A DNA stretch of 64,000 bases from Clostridia bacterium (GTDB lineage Bacteria > Bacillota > Clostridia > Christensenellales > CAG-138): assembly GCA_016292635.1 (NCBI GenBank), contig JAEDIC010000004.1, positions 43,015 through 107,014 on the forward strand, written 5' to 3'. A program made the position numbers and the translations under genes. Under the pieces are notes generated by a model, which searched no databases, was not told the origin of the DNA, and saw only the letters and a program-made list of their open reading frames with translations. How positions within the stretch are numbered: position 1 is the first letter of the stretch; the number at the start of each line of letters is the position of its first letter. Shown here one piece after another: positions 1-8,917 of the stretch.

Positions 1-3000
1 TGATATCCTTAAGCATCTTAAGGACCGTGGGATCGTCGTGGCCCAGTATGTCCAGCTTTACCAGCCTGTCGTCCATTGCGTGGAAGTCGAAATGGGTGGT
101 TATGGTGTCACCATCCGACCGGTCTGCGGGATACTGTATTGGGGTGAACTCCATTATGTCATTTTCCTGGGGCACGATAACTATGCCGCCGGGATGCTGA
201 CCCGTGGTCTTCTTTACGCCGGAGCAGCCCTGCACCAGCCTGTCCATTTCATCACGATTGACAGCGATGCCATTATCCTCGCAGTATGCCTTAACGTAGC
301 CGTACACCGTCTTATCCTTTATGCCGGATATGGTGCCCGCACGGAAGGCATGGCCCTCGCCGAACATTACCTCGGTGAATTTATGTGCAACGGGCTGATA
401 CTCGCCGGAAAAGTTAAGGTCTATATCAGGGGTCTTGTCTCCCTTAAAGCCCAGGAATACCTCAAAGGGTATCTCATAGCCCAGTTTTTTGTATTTTGTG
501 CCGCATACCGGGCAATTTGCATCCGGCATATCCACGCCGCAGGCATATAGCGTGCGGTCCACGTCAAAATCGCTGTGGCGGCAGTTTGGGCACACATAAT
601 GGGGCTGAAGGGCATTTACCTCGGTTATACCCGCCATATTGGCAACGAAGGAAGATCCCACGGAACCTCTGGAGCCAACCAGATATCCGTCGCTCATGGA
701 CTTCTGCACCAGCCTCTGGGCCATAAGGTACAAGGATGCGTATCCGTTGCCAATTATGGAATTCAGCTCCTTGTCAAGACGCTTCTGAACCACCTCTGGC
801 AATTCGTCGCCATACATCTCATGGGCGCACTTCATGGACATATCCCGAAGCTCCTCGTTTGCTCCGGGGAATGTGGGGGCGTATGTGCCCTTTTCGGAGA
901 GGAACGCCTTCATCCTGTCGCAGCTGTCCGCTATCATGTTGGGATTGGTGATCACCACCTCTTTGGCCTTTTCCTCCCCCAGATAGGCAAACTCATTGAG
1001 CATATCGTCAGTTGTGCGGAAATAAAGCGGCGCCTGTTCCTCCGCATCCTCAAAGCCCCGTGCGTGCATTATAATGCTGCGGAACTGCGCATGGTCCGGC
1101 TCAAGGAAATGAACGTCTCCCGTGGCAACCACAGGCTTCCCCAGTTCCTCGCCCAACGCGACTATGCGCCTGTTGAAATCCCTTAAGCCTTCCTCGTCCT
1201 TTACCGTGCCGTTTCGCATAAGGAAGGCGTTGTTGGCTATGGGCTGAATTTCAAGGAAATCATACATCTCCGCCACGGAGCGCAGGGTTTCCTCATCCGC
1301 ACCCTTGAGCATTGTCCTGAATAACTCGCCCGCCTCGCAGGCGGATCCCACTATAAGCCCCTCCCGATGCATCAGCAGCAGGCTTCTCGGGATACGGGGA
1401 ACCTTCCTCAGGTGCTCAAGATGGGCATATGATACCAGCCTGTACAGGTTCATAAGCCCCTCGTGGTTTTGGGCGATTATGATTATATGGTATGTCTGCC
1501 GCTTTCCCCTGGCCTTTTCCTGAGGTATGGCTTCGGTAAGGGGCAGCTTTTGTATGTTCTTATCCGCCATTTCCCCAAGCAGCCTGTTCATCACGGCGGC
1601 TGTGGCTCTTGCCCTGCCAAGGGCGCCGCCTGTGGGCATATCCAAGCCGTAGGTATTGAGCATGGCGGAAATATCCGTCTGCTTGCTCTCCCTGTGAAGA
1701 TAATGGTACAGCATTCCGGTGTTTACGCAATGGGTATCCGTCTTAAGCTCAAATCGCTCTCCGTGGAGCCTCAAAGATTCAAGGCAGTCTGTATTTTCGG
1801 CAACCTTTACGCTGCCGCCCACGAAATCCGAAAGCATATTCAGCGCCTCCCCCATGGGCACGCCGTTTGACAAAGCCTGCTGTGTAAGGCCCGTTGCGCT
1901 CGCAATATCCTCGGTAAGGGCGGCGCCGCTGTCTATAACTATGTATAGTCTTTCCTTTTCCCCATGCTCATCAAAGCGCACCGCCGCTATTTCGTATACC
2001 TCATCCAGCTTTATACCGGGGGCTGAGGTGATGGCTACCGCCACGTATTCATTCTGACGCTCAATCAGCTCGCTGTCCGGCAGAAGGTAGCCTTCCACCC
2101 CCAGCAATACCTTTATGTCCTTTCCATCCTTCGCAAGCTTATCTGCCTGAGCGACCGCATCCGGGAAGGCGTGTACCACGCCGTGGTCGGTTATGGCTAT
2201 GGCACGATGGCCCCAGCCTGCGGCGGTCTTTATTGCATCCTTCACCGAAGTAAGGCCGTCCATGCTGGACATCTTGGTATGAAGATGCAGCTCAACGCGC
2301 TTTTCCTCTGCGGTGTCCTTGCGAACCTCTCTTGGCATCCTGCCAATATCCCTTGGATATACGCACATTCGTCGCAGCCACTGATCCATGCCGTATCGGC
2401 CGGCCACCACAAGATAGTCGCCCTTTTTCTTTACATCGGACAGGGCTTTTTCTATGGTTTCTTCCTGCCCCTGCTCAAGGAATACCTTGCAGGGCAGGGT
2501 ATTTGTATGGTCGCTTATCACCACGGTAAGTATACTGCCGCCGTTTTTGCGCTTTGTGGTTTCGGAGGAGATTATCTCGCCCTTTATGGTAACGAAGCCC
2601 ATGCTTTCATCCACGGTGCTCTGCTGTATTATGGCGGCCTTGCGTATCGCCTTGCCCATTATCAGCTCCGCCTTGTCGGAATCCTTCTTTTGTGCGGGCT
2701 GCTTGTTCACGGTCTTTTGCGCCTGCCGAACGGGTTCCCGCTTATCCTCTGCGATAACAGGCTGTATATCCTTATCGGTGGAAAGCTTTATCTGAACCTC
2801 CGCGCCGAACACCCGCCGATAATACGCCTCTGCGCTGCGGGCAAGGGAGGGGTTATCCGCAAGGGCTATAAGCTGCTCCGGCACACGAACCAACAGCTCG
2901 TTGCCCCTTGCCTCCCATACGGAATTTGCCATGGCTGGGCGCACCACAGGCTGAATGTCGCACCAGCTGTCGCGAAGCGCGTCCATGGTGTCCTTATCCC

Positions 3001-3232
3001 CCGCGGAGATCAGCTCGGCGATATTTTCGCACTTTATCCGCACCTCAACGGCGCATCCGGGCATAAAAACCTCGAGATCATTTTCCAGGGCAGAGATATT
3101 TTTTGTGCGGGTAATACGGCCCGCAGTAAGCAGCACCGCCAGCTTTTTATCCCGCTTATTCAGGTTTGCCTCGGCTATTGCCGCCCCGGCCAAGCCGTAT
3201 TTTTCAAAAAGGCTCTCCAACCTCTGGTCCAT
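1..3232 (-). CDS. polC: DNA polymerase III PolC, 3' end beyond window
   Basis: Replicative DNA polymerase of low-GC Gram-positives; about 1077 N-terminal residues are present of roughly 1430 usual. In order: an N-terminal and OB region (1-300), a PHP domain starting with HLHTKMSSMD near residue 316, an inserted exonuclease-like domain (about 395-560), the rest of PHP, then the polymerase domain including PDIDLNFSGEY with the palm aspartates near the window edge. The exonuclease domain is degenerate: the first motif, DxE in active PolC, reads VAITS, and the later acidic and histidine motifs are also replaced, so 3'-5' proofreading is probably lost (inference). The ATG at 3232 lies one base after the ispG stop, which suggests translational coupling. 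The family is certain; the C-terminus cannot be assessed. Confidence 0.95.
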   Translation of the reverse strand, partial: MDQRLESLFEKYGLAGAAIAEANLNKRDKKLAVLLTAGRITRTKNISALENDLEVFMPGCAVEVRIKCENIAELISAGDKDTMDALRDSWCDIQPVVRPAMANSVWEARGNELLVRVPEQLIALADNPSLARSAEAYYRRVFGAEVQIKLSTDKDIQPVIAEDKREPVRQAQKTVNKQPAQKKDSDKAELIMGKAIRKAAIIQQSTVDESMGFVTIKGEIISSETTKRKNGGSILTVVISDHTNTLPCKVFLEQGQEETIEKALSDVKKKGDYLVVAGRYGMDQWLRRMCVYPRDIGRMPREVRKDTAEEKRVELHLHTKMSSMDGLTSVKDAIKTAAGWGHRAIAITDHGVVHAFPDAVAQADKLAKDGKDIKVLLGVEGYLLPDSELIERQNEYVAVAITSAPGIKLDEVYEIAAVRFDEHGEKERLYIVIDSGAALTEDIASATGLTQQALSNGVPMGEALNMLSDFVGGSVKVAENTDCLESLRLHGERFELKTDTHCVNTGMLYHYLHRESKQTDISAMLNTYGLDMPTGGALGRARATAAVMNRLLGEMADKNIQKLPLTEAIPQEKARGKRQTYHIIIIAQNHEGLMNLYRLVSYAHLEHLRKVPRIPRSLLLMHREGLIVGSACEAGELFRTMLKGADEETLRSVAEMYDFLEIQPIANNAFLMRNGTVKDEEGLRDFNRRIVALGEELGKPVVATGDVHFLEPDHAQFRSIIMHARGFEDAEEQAPLYFRTTDDMLNEFAYLGEEKAKEVVITNPNMIADSCDRMKAFLSEKGTYAPTFPGANEELRDMSMKCAHEMYGDELPEVVQKRLDKELNSIIGNGYASLYLMAQRLVQKSMSDGYLVGSRGSVGSSFVANMAGITEVNALQPHYVCPNCRHSDFDVDRTLYACGVDMPDANCPVCGTKYKKLGYEIPFEVFLGFKGDKTPDIDLNFSGEYQPVAHKFTEVMFGEGHAFRAGTISGIKDKTVYGYVKAYCEDNGIAVNRDEMDRLVQGCSGVKKTTGQHPGGIVIVPQENDIMEFTPIQYPADRSDGDTITTHFDFHAMDDRLVKLDILGHDDPTVLKMLKDI

Positions 3233-3233
3233 G

Positions 3234-4295
3234 TCAGTCTTTCCTTCCCTCCAGCATAGCCTGCGCCTCGGCTATCAGCGCGTCTACAGCCCCCTCAAGG
3301 GGAATGGTCTTAAAGTGCTCTCCCTTTTTAAACAACGCGCAGCCCCCCTTGCCGAAGGCTATGCCTATATCCGCTTCTCTTGCTTCGCCCGGCCCATTTA
3401 CCACGCAGCCCATCACCGCAACCTTAAGGTAGCCTTTATCATTGGGCAAAGCCTTTTCCACCCGCTCAACGGCGGCGGAAAGGTCTGTGCAGGTGCGTCC
3501 GCAGGTGGGACAGCTTATTATCTCGATACCCTCACGGCGGATGCCTACAGCCTTCAATATGGCCTTTGCGGCGTGTATCTCCTGCACAGGATCCCCGGTC
3601 ATGGATATGCGCATGGTGTCCCCTATGCCGTCCACAAGCAACGCCCCCATGGCGGCGGCGGATTTTACGAGGGCCATTTCGCCCCCGCCCGCCTCGGTTA
3701 CGCCGATATGCAGGGGATAATCGCACCTTGCGCTTATCAGCCTGTATGCCTCCACCGTGTCCTTTACGGAGGAGGATTTTATGGATATCACGGAGTCATA
3801 AAAATGCTGTTTTTCCAGTATCGCCGCATGAGCGAGGGCGCTTTCCACCAGCGCCTCAGGGGTGGGCCCGCCGTATTTATGCAGCAGCTCTTTTTCAAGG
3901 GAGCCGCCGTTCACCCCTATGCGAAGGGGTACGCCGTGAGCCTTTGCGCAGTCCGTAAGCAGGCGCACCCTGTCCTCCCCGCCTATATTGCCGGGGTTAA
4001 AGCGCAGCTTGTCCACGCCCTGTTCAATTGCGCCTATGGCAAGGCGATAGTCGAAGTGTATATCGGCGACCAACGGGATATGTATCCTTTCCCGTATTTG
4101 GGGTATGGCCTTAACGCAGTCCTCATTGTATACCGAAGAACGGACTATTTCACAGCCCGCTCTTTCAAGGCGCAGTATCTGCTCCACCGTGGCGTTTACA
4201 TCCGCAGTGTCGGTATTTGTCATGGATTGTATGGTGATGGGAGCGCCGCCGCCTATGGCAACGCCGCCTGCAGTCACCCGCATTGTGTTTCTCAT
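3234..4295 (-). CDS. ispG: 4-hydroxy-3-methylbut-2-enyl diphosphate synthase (IspG)
   Basis: Penultimate enzyme of the MEP isoprenoid pathway; it converts MEcPP to HMBPP using a [4Fe-4S] cluster. The 353 residues match the short bacterial form. The TIM-barrel half opens with GGGAPITIQSMTNTDT. The C-terminal half holds the cluster cysteines in SCPTCGRTC and in GCVVNGPGEA. It lies between rseP and polC on the same strand, as in many Clostridia, and shares the pathway with dxr two genes upstream. A second ATG four codons in is possible, but the first has a purine-rich GGGGGGAAGGA stretch directly ahead. Confidence 0.95.
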   Translation of the reverse strand: MRNTMRVTAGGVAIGGGAPITIQSMTNTDTADVNATVEQILRLERAGCEIVRSSVYNEDCVKAIPQIRERIHIPLVADIHFDYRLAIGAIEQGVDKLRFNPGNIGGEDRVRLLTDCAKAHGVPLRIGVNGGSLEKELLHKYGGPTPEALVESALAHAAILEKQHFYDSVISIKSSSVKDTVEAYRLISARCDYPLHIGVTEAGGGEMALVKSAAAMGALLVDGIGDTMRISMTGDPVQEIHAAKAILKAVGIRREGIEIISCPTCGRTCTDLSAAVERVEKALPNDKGYLKVAVMGCVVNGPGEAREADIGIAFGKGGCALFKKGEHFKTIPLEGAVDALIAEAQAMLEGRKD

Positions 4296-4318
4296 TCCTT
4301 CCCCCCACGTTTGCCCTG

Positions 4319-5344
4319 TTATCCAAATAGATTCCTTACGTCCATAAATGTAAGCATTATCATAAGGCCGAACAGCAGCACGAATCCCGCAAGGTGTATC
4401 ATGCCCTCCTTTTCGGGAGGCAGAGCCTTTCCACGTATCAGCTCTATGGTCATTATCAGCAGCCTTCCGCCATCCAGGGCGGGAATAGGCAGTACGTTCA
4501 TTATGCCAAGGTTTATACTGAGCAGCACACCCATGCGGAGAACAACCTCAAAACCCGCACGCACGGCCTGACCGATAAGGCTTATGGTGCCCACAGGCCC
4601 TGCCACATCGCCGCTTTGTATTCCGGTGGTAAACAGGCTACCGATTACCTTTACCATCTCAACTACCATATCCCAAACATAGCGCAGGGAATTGCCTATT
4701 GCGCCAAACAAGCCGTATTTCAGCCGCACCGGGGATATTATTATGCCCAATCGGTTTTCACCGGTCTCCGGGTCGAATATGTCATTCACCCTGAGGGTGA
4801 TATTCTCATCCCCCCGGCGCACGGTAATATCCGCCCCGGCGCCGTCTGCGCTGTCGATAGCAGGTATGCAGTCGGTATAGTAGGTTATCTCGGTATCGTC
4901 TACCGCAAGTATTATATCCCCGGCCTGCAGGCCCGCCTGGGCAGCGGGGGTATCCGTGCCGGATATCTCAACTATGCCCGGCATATATTCGCCATAGGCC
5001 ATAAGTATAACTATCGCCAGCAGCACAGCCAGCACTATGTTCATAAAAGGACCTGCCGCCACCACCAGCATACGCTTCCATACGGGCTGTGAGGCAAAGC
5101 TGTCCGGGTCGTTTCCTTCCTGATCCTCCCCGTGAAACATACACATTCCGCCTATTGGCAGTGCCCTCAGGGCATAGCGCGTGCCGTTCTTTTCCTTGCT
5201 GGCCACCACCGGGCCCATGCCTATGGCAAATTCGTCTATGCGAAAGCCCAGCTTTTTGCCAACGTAAAAATGGCCCAGCTCATGGAAAAATATCAACACC
5301 GTAAGCACAAGCAGTGCGCCGATTATTGAGAAAATACCGCTCAA
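4319..5344 (-). CDS. rseP: Site-2 protease RseP/RasP family
   Basis: Intramembrane zinc metalloprotease (341 residues) that cleaves membrane-anchored anti-sigma factors and leftover signal peptides. The HExxH motif is in FFHELGHF at residues 20-24 within the first membrane helix. A PDZ domain (about 125-185) follows a second helix. The conserved NxxPxPxLDGG motif is seen as NVLPIPALDGG in the C-terminal membrane part. The start overlaps the dxr stop by four bases (ATGA), giving the standard frr-uppS-cdsA-dxr-rseP order. Its natural substrate here is unknown; the window does carry a membrane anti-sigma factor on the ICE. Confidence 0.93.
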   Translation of the reverse strand: MSGIFSIIGALLVLTVLIFFHELGHFYVGKKLGFRIDEFAIGMGPVVASKEKNGTRYALRALPIGGMCMFHGEDQEGNDPDSFASQPVWKRMLVVAAGPFMNIVLAVLLAIVILMAYGEYMPGIVEISGTDTPAAQAGLQAGDIILAVDDTEITYYTDCIPAIDSADGAGADITVRRGDENITLRVNDIFDPETGENRLGIIISPVRLKYGLFGAIGNSLRYVWDMVVEMVKVIGSLFTTGIQSGDVAGPVGTISLIGQAVRAGFEVVLRMGVLLSINLGIMNVLPIPALDGGRLLIMTIELIRGKALPPEKEGMIHLAGFVLLFGLMIMLTFMDVRNLFG

Positions 5345-6486
5345 TTTGTTCCCTTTCTCATGGCAAGTTCCCTTGCCTGTCTGTCGGTTTGTTCTATATC
5401 ATCAAGGGAGGTTATTTCTCCCTTGTCCATATGGGCCATGGCGTACTCCACCACTTCCCATATGTCCGTAAATCTTATCTTTCCCTGCAAAAACAGCTCC
5501 ACAGCCACCTCGTTTGCGCCGTTATAGGCTATGGGCAGCCGCCGTCCATCCCTAAGCGCCTCATAGGCAAGGTCCAATGCGGGAAATTTTTCCCTGTCCG
5601 GGGCGAAGAAGGTAAGCTTTCCAGCTTTCTCAAGGCTCAGCCTGCCGAATTCACCGCATATCCTTTCGGGATATGTAAGGGCGTATTGTATGGCAAGGCG
5701 CATATCCGGCATTGAAAGCTGCGCCATGGTACAGCCGTCTCTGAATTCCACCATTGAATGAACTATGCTTTCGGGATGCACCAGCACGCTTATACGCTTC
5801 CCCGGAATATCAAACAGGTAGCTGGCTTCCATTATCTCCAGCCCCTTATTAAAGAGTGTAGCAGAGTCTATGGTGATTTTGGGACCCATGCTCCATGTGG
5901 GATGGTTGCCCGCCTGCCGGGGAGTAACAAAGCGAAGCTGCTCTTTAGTATATGTGCGGAAAGGGCCGCCTGATGCAGTTAGTATAAGCCTGTCCACCTC
6001 GCCATGGCTGCCCGCAGCCAGGCACTGAAAAATGGCGTTCTGCTCGCTGTCCACCGGAATTATGCTGCCGCCGTGCTTCGCAAGCACATCCTTAACAAGG
6101 CCATGAGCGCAGACTATGCTTTCTTTATTTGCAAGGGCCACTGTCTTGCCAGCTTTCAGTGCCGCAAGCAGCGGCCTCATGCCTGCGTATCCGCTTATGC
6201 CGTTTACTATTATATCCGCCTGCTCAAGGGCGGCGATCTCGCACGAAGCCTCCGGTCCGGATATTATCCTTCCCTTTACGCCAAGGCCTTTCAGTTTGTC
6301 ACCGGCGCCGCCCTCCGCCATTCCGATATAGTCCGGGGCAAACTCCGCAGCCTGTTCAGCCACCCTAACCGCGTCCCTTCCGGCGCATATGGCGGTCACT
6401 TTGAATTTATCCGGGTTGGCCCTTATAACCTCCAGAGCCTGCCGGCCTATAGAGCCGGTGCAGCCCAGTACCGCTACTTTTTTCAT
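5341..6486 (-). CDS. dxr: 1-deoxy-D-xylulose 5-phosphate reductoisomerase
   Basis: Commits DXP to the MEP pathway by making MEP with NADPH. The protein has 381 residues, normal for the family. The N-terminal Rossmann motif GCTGSIGRQALEVI binds NADPH. The metal-binding DSEQNAIFQCL stretch and the serine-rich substrate loop ASGGPFR follow, and the late VHPESIVHSMVEF motif is intact. It sits four bases after cdsA and overlaps rseP, so it is most likely part of one long operon with the undecaprenyl and phospholipid genes. Confidence 0.96.
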   Translation of the reverse strand: MKKVAVLGCTGSIGRQALEVIRANPDKFKVTAICAGRDAVRVAEQAAEFAPDYIGMAEGGAGDKLKGLGVKGRIISGPEASCEIAALEQADIIVNGISGYAGMRPLLAALKAGKTVALANKESIVCAHGLVKDVLAKHGGSIIPVDSEQNAIFQCLAAGSHGEVDRLILTASGGPFRTYTKEQLRFVTPRQAGNHPTWSMGPKITIDSATLFNKGLEIMEASYLFDIPGKRISVLVHPESIVHSMVEFRDGCTMAQLSMPDMRLAIQYALTYPERICGEFGRLSLEKAGKLTFFAPDREKFPALDLAYEALRDGRRLPIAYNGANEVAVELFLQGKIRFTDIWEVVEYAMAHMDKGEITSLDDIEQTDRQARELAMRKGTN

Positions 6487-6490
6487 ACCA

Positions 6491-7291
6491 TTATACCAAA
6501 TATATATAGCACAGCACTATGGGGGCGCACATCAGAACGCTGTCCAGCCTGTCCATAACGCCGCCGTGTCCCGGGAAAAGATTGCCGTAATCCTTTATAT
6601 CCGCCCAGCGCTTAAGCACAGAGGCGAAAAGATCGCCTATCTGGCCTATGCCTCCGCAGACAAACCCCACTATAAGCATGGGAAGAAGCGAATAGCTAAA
6701 ACCCCATACGGGCTGCAGCAGCCAGCAAAGCAATCCGCCCAGCGCACCGCCTATAAAGCCGCCTATGCTGCCTTCAACGGTCTTCTTGGGGCTGATATGG
6801 GGGCAGAGCTTACGCCTGCCTAAAAACGAGCCCACAAAAAACGCCATTGTATCCCCAAGGAGGGGACAGGCAAACACCAGCAGCATACCAAGCATGGTCC
6901 CCGCCGAGCGCACGCTTCCGGATATCACCAGCGCCAGCGCCGCAAAAAGCATCAGTGGATAAACCATTATCATCAGCGATGCCATCGCGTCCTCGGTAGT
7001 GCGTTTCTTTGAGAATATCCGCTCCACAGCTATGGCTATTATGCAGAGAAACCATATTATAAGCATCAGGGGATAGCCAAAACGGGCTATGGATACATAG
7101 TGCAGCGCCGCAAAAACATACAGCAGCGCCATGCAGGGCCTGTATCCCTTTGAGCGGAGCAGCTTTCCCATCTCATATACGGCTATTACCGCCGCAAGGG
7201 AGAATACTATCATACGAAACGCTCCCCCAAGGAGCAGCAGCGACGCAAAAAGCCCCACCAGCGCTATTCCAACGACTATTCTCTTTAACAT
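6491..7291 (-). CDS. cdsA: Phosphatidate cytidylyltransferase
   Basis: Makes CDP-diacylglycerol from phosphatidic acid and CTP at the membrane, the entry to phospholipid synthesis. It has 266 residues with about eight hydrophobic helices. The CDS signature is present near the C-terminus: a lysine-arginine pair in LKRWADIKDYGN followed by FPGHGGVMDRLDS. It stands one base after uppS and four bases before dxr on the same strand, the usual Bacillota arrangement. Confidence 0.94.
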   Translation of the reverse strand: MLKRIVVGIALVGLFASLLLLGGAFRMIVFSLAAVIAVYEMGKLLRSKGYRPCMALLYVFAALHYVSIARFGYPLMLIIWFLCIIAIAVERIFSKKRTTEDAMASLMIMVYPLMLFAALALVISGSVRSAGTMLGMLLVFACPLLGDTMAFFVGSFLGRRKLCPHISPKKTVEGSIGGFIGGALGGLLCWLLQPVWGFSYSLLPMLIVGFVCGGIGQIGDLFASVLKRWADIKDYGNLFPGHGGVMDRLDSVLMCAPIVLCYIYLV

Positions 7292-7292
7292 A

Positions 7293-8015
7293 TCACTTCT
7301 CCACTACTGCGCCGAACCGCCTGGTTCGGTGCTGATATTCCCTTATGCAGCTTGCGTATTCCTCATCCGTAAGATCAGGGAAGGTAACGTCGGTAAACAC
7401 CAGCTCCGCATAGGCCGCCTGCAGCAGCATAAAGTTTGAAAGGCGCCGCTCCCCGGCGGTGCGTATTATAAGATCAAGGTCGGGCAATCCCGCCGTATAG
7501 AGGGCGTTCATGAGGGATTTCTCATCCACAGGCTCGCCTTTCTGCACCAGTATGTTTGTCGCCCGAACAACCTCCGCGCGGCTGCCGTAATTCAGCGCGA
7601 TATTGAGCTTAAGGCCGGGATTATTCGCCGTTTTTGTCATGGCCTCCTCCATAGCCCTCTGCATTTTCTCCGGGAAGGCGGACATATCCCCCATTATGCG
7701 TATGCATACGCCGTTCTTATGAAGGTCATCCAATTCGCTTAGGAAATACTCCATAAACAGCTCAAACAGCGCACCAACTTCCTCCTTGGGCCGCTTCCAG
7801 TTTTCCGTTGAAAACGCGTACAGGGACAGGACCTCTATGCCGATATCCGAGGAAAAACGGATAAGTCCCCTAAGCCGCTCCATGCCCGCTCGATGGCCCA
7901 GCTTTCTGGGCAATCCCCTGCGGGTGGCCCAGCGGCCGTTGCCGTCCATTATTATGCCCACGTGCCTTGGCAGTTCTGCCCCAAGGCCCACAGTTTCAGG
8001 CTGAATCTTCACCAT
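7293..8015 (-). CDS. uppS: Isoprenyl transferase (UPP synthase)
   Basis: cis-Prenyltransferase that builds undecaprenyl diphosphate, the lipid carrier for peptidoglycan. Length 240 residues. The catalytic aspartate lies in IIMDGNGRWA, followed by LSLYAFSTENWKRP and the substrate motif DLIIRTAGERRLSNF. In the last motif the common SNFLLWQ reads SNFMLLQ, a conservative change. A GGAGG lies upstream of the chosen ATG. It is followed almost directly by cdsA. Confidence 0.95.
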   Translation of the reverse strand: MVKIQPETVGLGAELPRHVGIIMDGNGRWATRRGLPRKLGHRAGMERLRGLIRFSSDIGIEVLSLYAFSTENWKRPKEEVGALFELFMEYFLSELDDLHKNGVCIRIMGDMSAFPEKMQRAMEEAMTKTANNPGLKLNIALNYGSRAEVVRATNILVQKGEPVDEKSLMNALYTAGLPDLDLIIRTAGERRLSNFMLLQAAYAELVFTDVTFPDLTDEEYASCIREYQHRTRRFGAVVEK

Positions 8016-8059
8016 TTGAATATTATCCTCCGATACAAAAGGGGATGCGGAAAGACCCG

Positions 8060-8260
8060 CTATCCCCCATTTTCGCAGTCAGTTTTAAATACCGCCCAAA
8101 CAAGCTCCGCCTGTCCGTCGGCTATGCGCTGCCGAACCACCCGCTTTTCACTGCCGCTTACGCCTTTGCGGCTGCGGGTCTCGGTACAGGCAACCTGATA
8201 CCCCGCCTCTTCAAGCAGCTTTATCGCCCGGCTCAGCTCATATCCCAATACGGATATCAA
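8060..8260 (-). CDS. Small conserved-context protein between frr and uppS
   Basis: A 66-residue protein whose ATG overlaps the frr stop codon (ATGA), which argues for a real, translationally coupled gene. The first half, LGYELSRAIKLLEEAGYQV, resembles the helix-turn-strand start of a PASTA repeat. The rest is basic with an RVVRQR stretch and a final strand (AELVWAVF). There is no signal peptide or membrane segment. The function is unknown, and the PASTA likeness is only an impression from the pattern. Confidence 0.6.
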   Translation of the reverse strand: MISVLGYELSRAIKLLEEAGYQVACTETRSRKGVSGSEKRVVRQRIADGQAELVWAVFKTDCENGG

Positions 8261-8808
8261 ACCGTCATTATCTCCTTTTCCTTATCGGCGATTATCCTGT
8301 CGATATCTTTGATAAAGCTGTCGGTGGCTTTCTGAGCCTGTTCCTCCTGCTTTTTCTGATCGTCTTCGGTAAGCTCGCCGTCCTTCTTGGCCTTCTTGAT
8401 GGCGTCGTTGGCATCCCTGCGGATGGAGCGGATGGCAACCTTTGCTTCCTCTCCCTTCTTGCGGACAACCTTCACCAGCTCCTTGCGGCGCTCCTCGGTA
8501 AGCTCGGGGAACACAAGGCGTATCACACGGCCGTCGTTATTGGGGTTGATGCCCAAATCGGACTTCTGGATGGCCTTTTCTATTTCCTTAATCATGGATG
8601 CGTCATAGGGGGAGATGACCAGCAGCCTTGCCTCGGGGGAGGAAATGTTGCCCAGCTGGTTTATGGGCATGGGAGAGCCGTAGTAGTCCACAAAAATCCT
8701 GTCCAATGCCTGAGGGTTTGCACGCCCTGCCTTGAGGGTTCCAAGGTCACGCTCCAGCACGGATATGGTCTTGGTCATTTTTTCCTTTGCGGTTGCAACA
8801 GCGTCCAT
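8257..8808 (-). CDS. frr: Ribosome recycling factor
   Basis: With EF-G, splits post-termination ribosomes. The protein is 183 residues starting MDAVATAKEK. This ATG is preceded by AGGAGG at correct spacing, so the longer reading frame upstream is not used. The typical core is seen: LKAGRANPQALDRI, YYGSPMPINQL, ISPYDASMIKEIEKAI and the ELTEERRKELVK helix. It lies 109 bases after pyrH, the usual pair. Confidence 0.97.
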   Translation of the reverse strand: MDAVATAKEKMTKTISVLERDLGTLKAGRANPQALDRIFVDYYGSPMPINQLGNISSPEARLLVISPYDASMIKEIEKAIQKSDLGINPNNDGRVIRLVFPELTEERRKELVKVVRKKGEEAKVAIRSIRRDANDAIKKAKKDGELTEDDQKKQEEQAQKATDSFIKDIDRIIADKEKEIMTV

Positions 8809-8917
8809 ATTTGAACCTCCTGAAAAGTTTCTTGTTTGGTAAAATTCACAGGTATATTTTACAGGAAACAATCTTCTTGCACAATCCCCAAATAAAGATT
8901 CTTCACATTGCCTCCCG

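Noticed and set aside
38..4571. Many long plus-strand ORFs opposite polC and ispG, up to 538 codons
   Set aside because: They are antisense shadows of GC-rich real genes; no ribosome sites, and translations are of low complexity or unrelated to any family.
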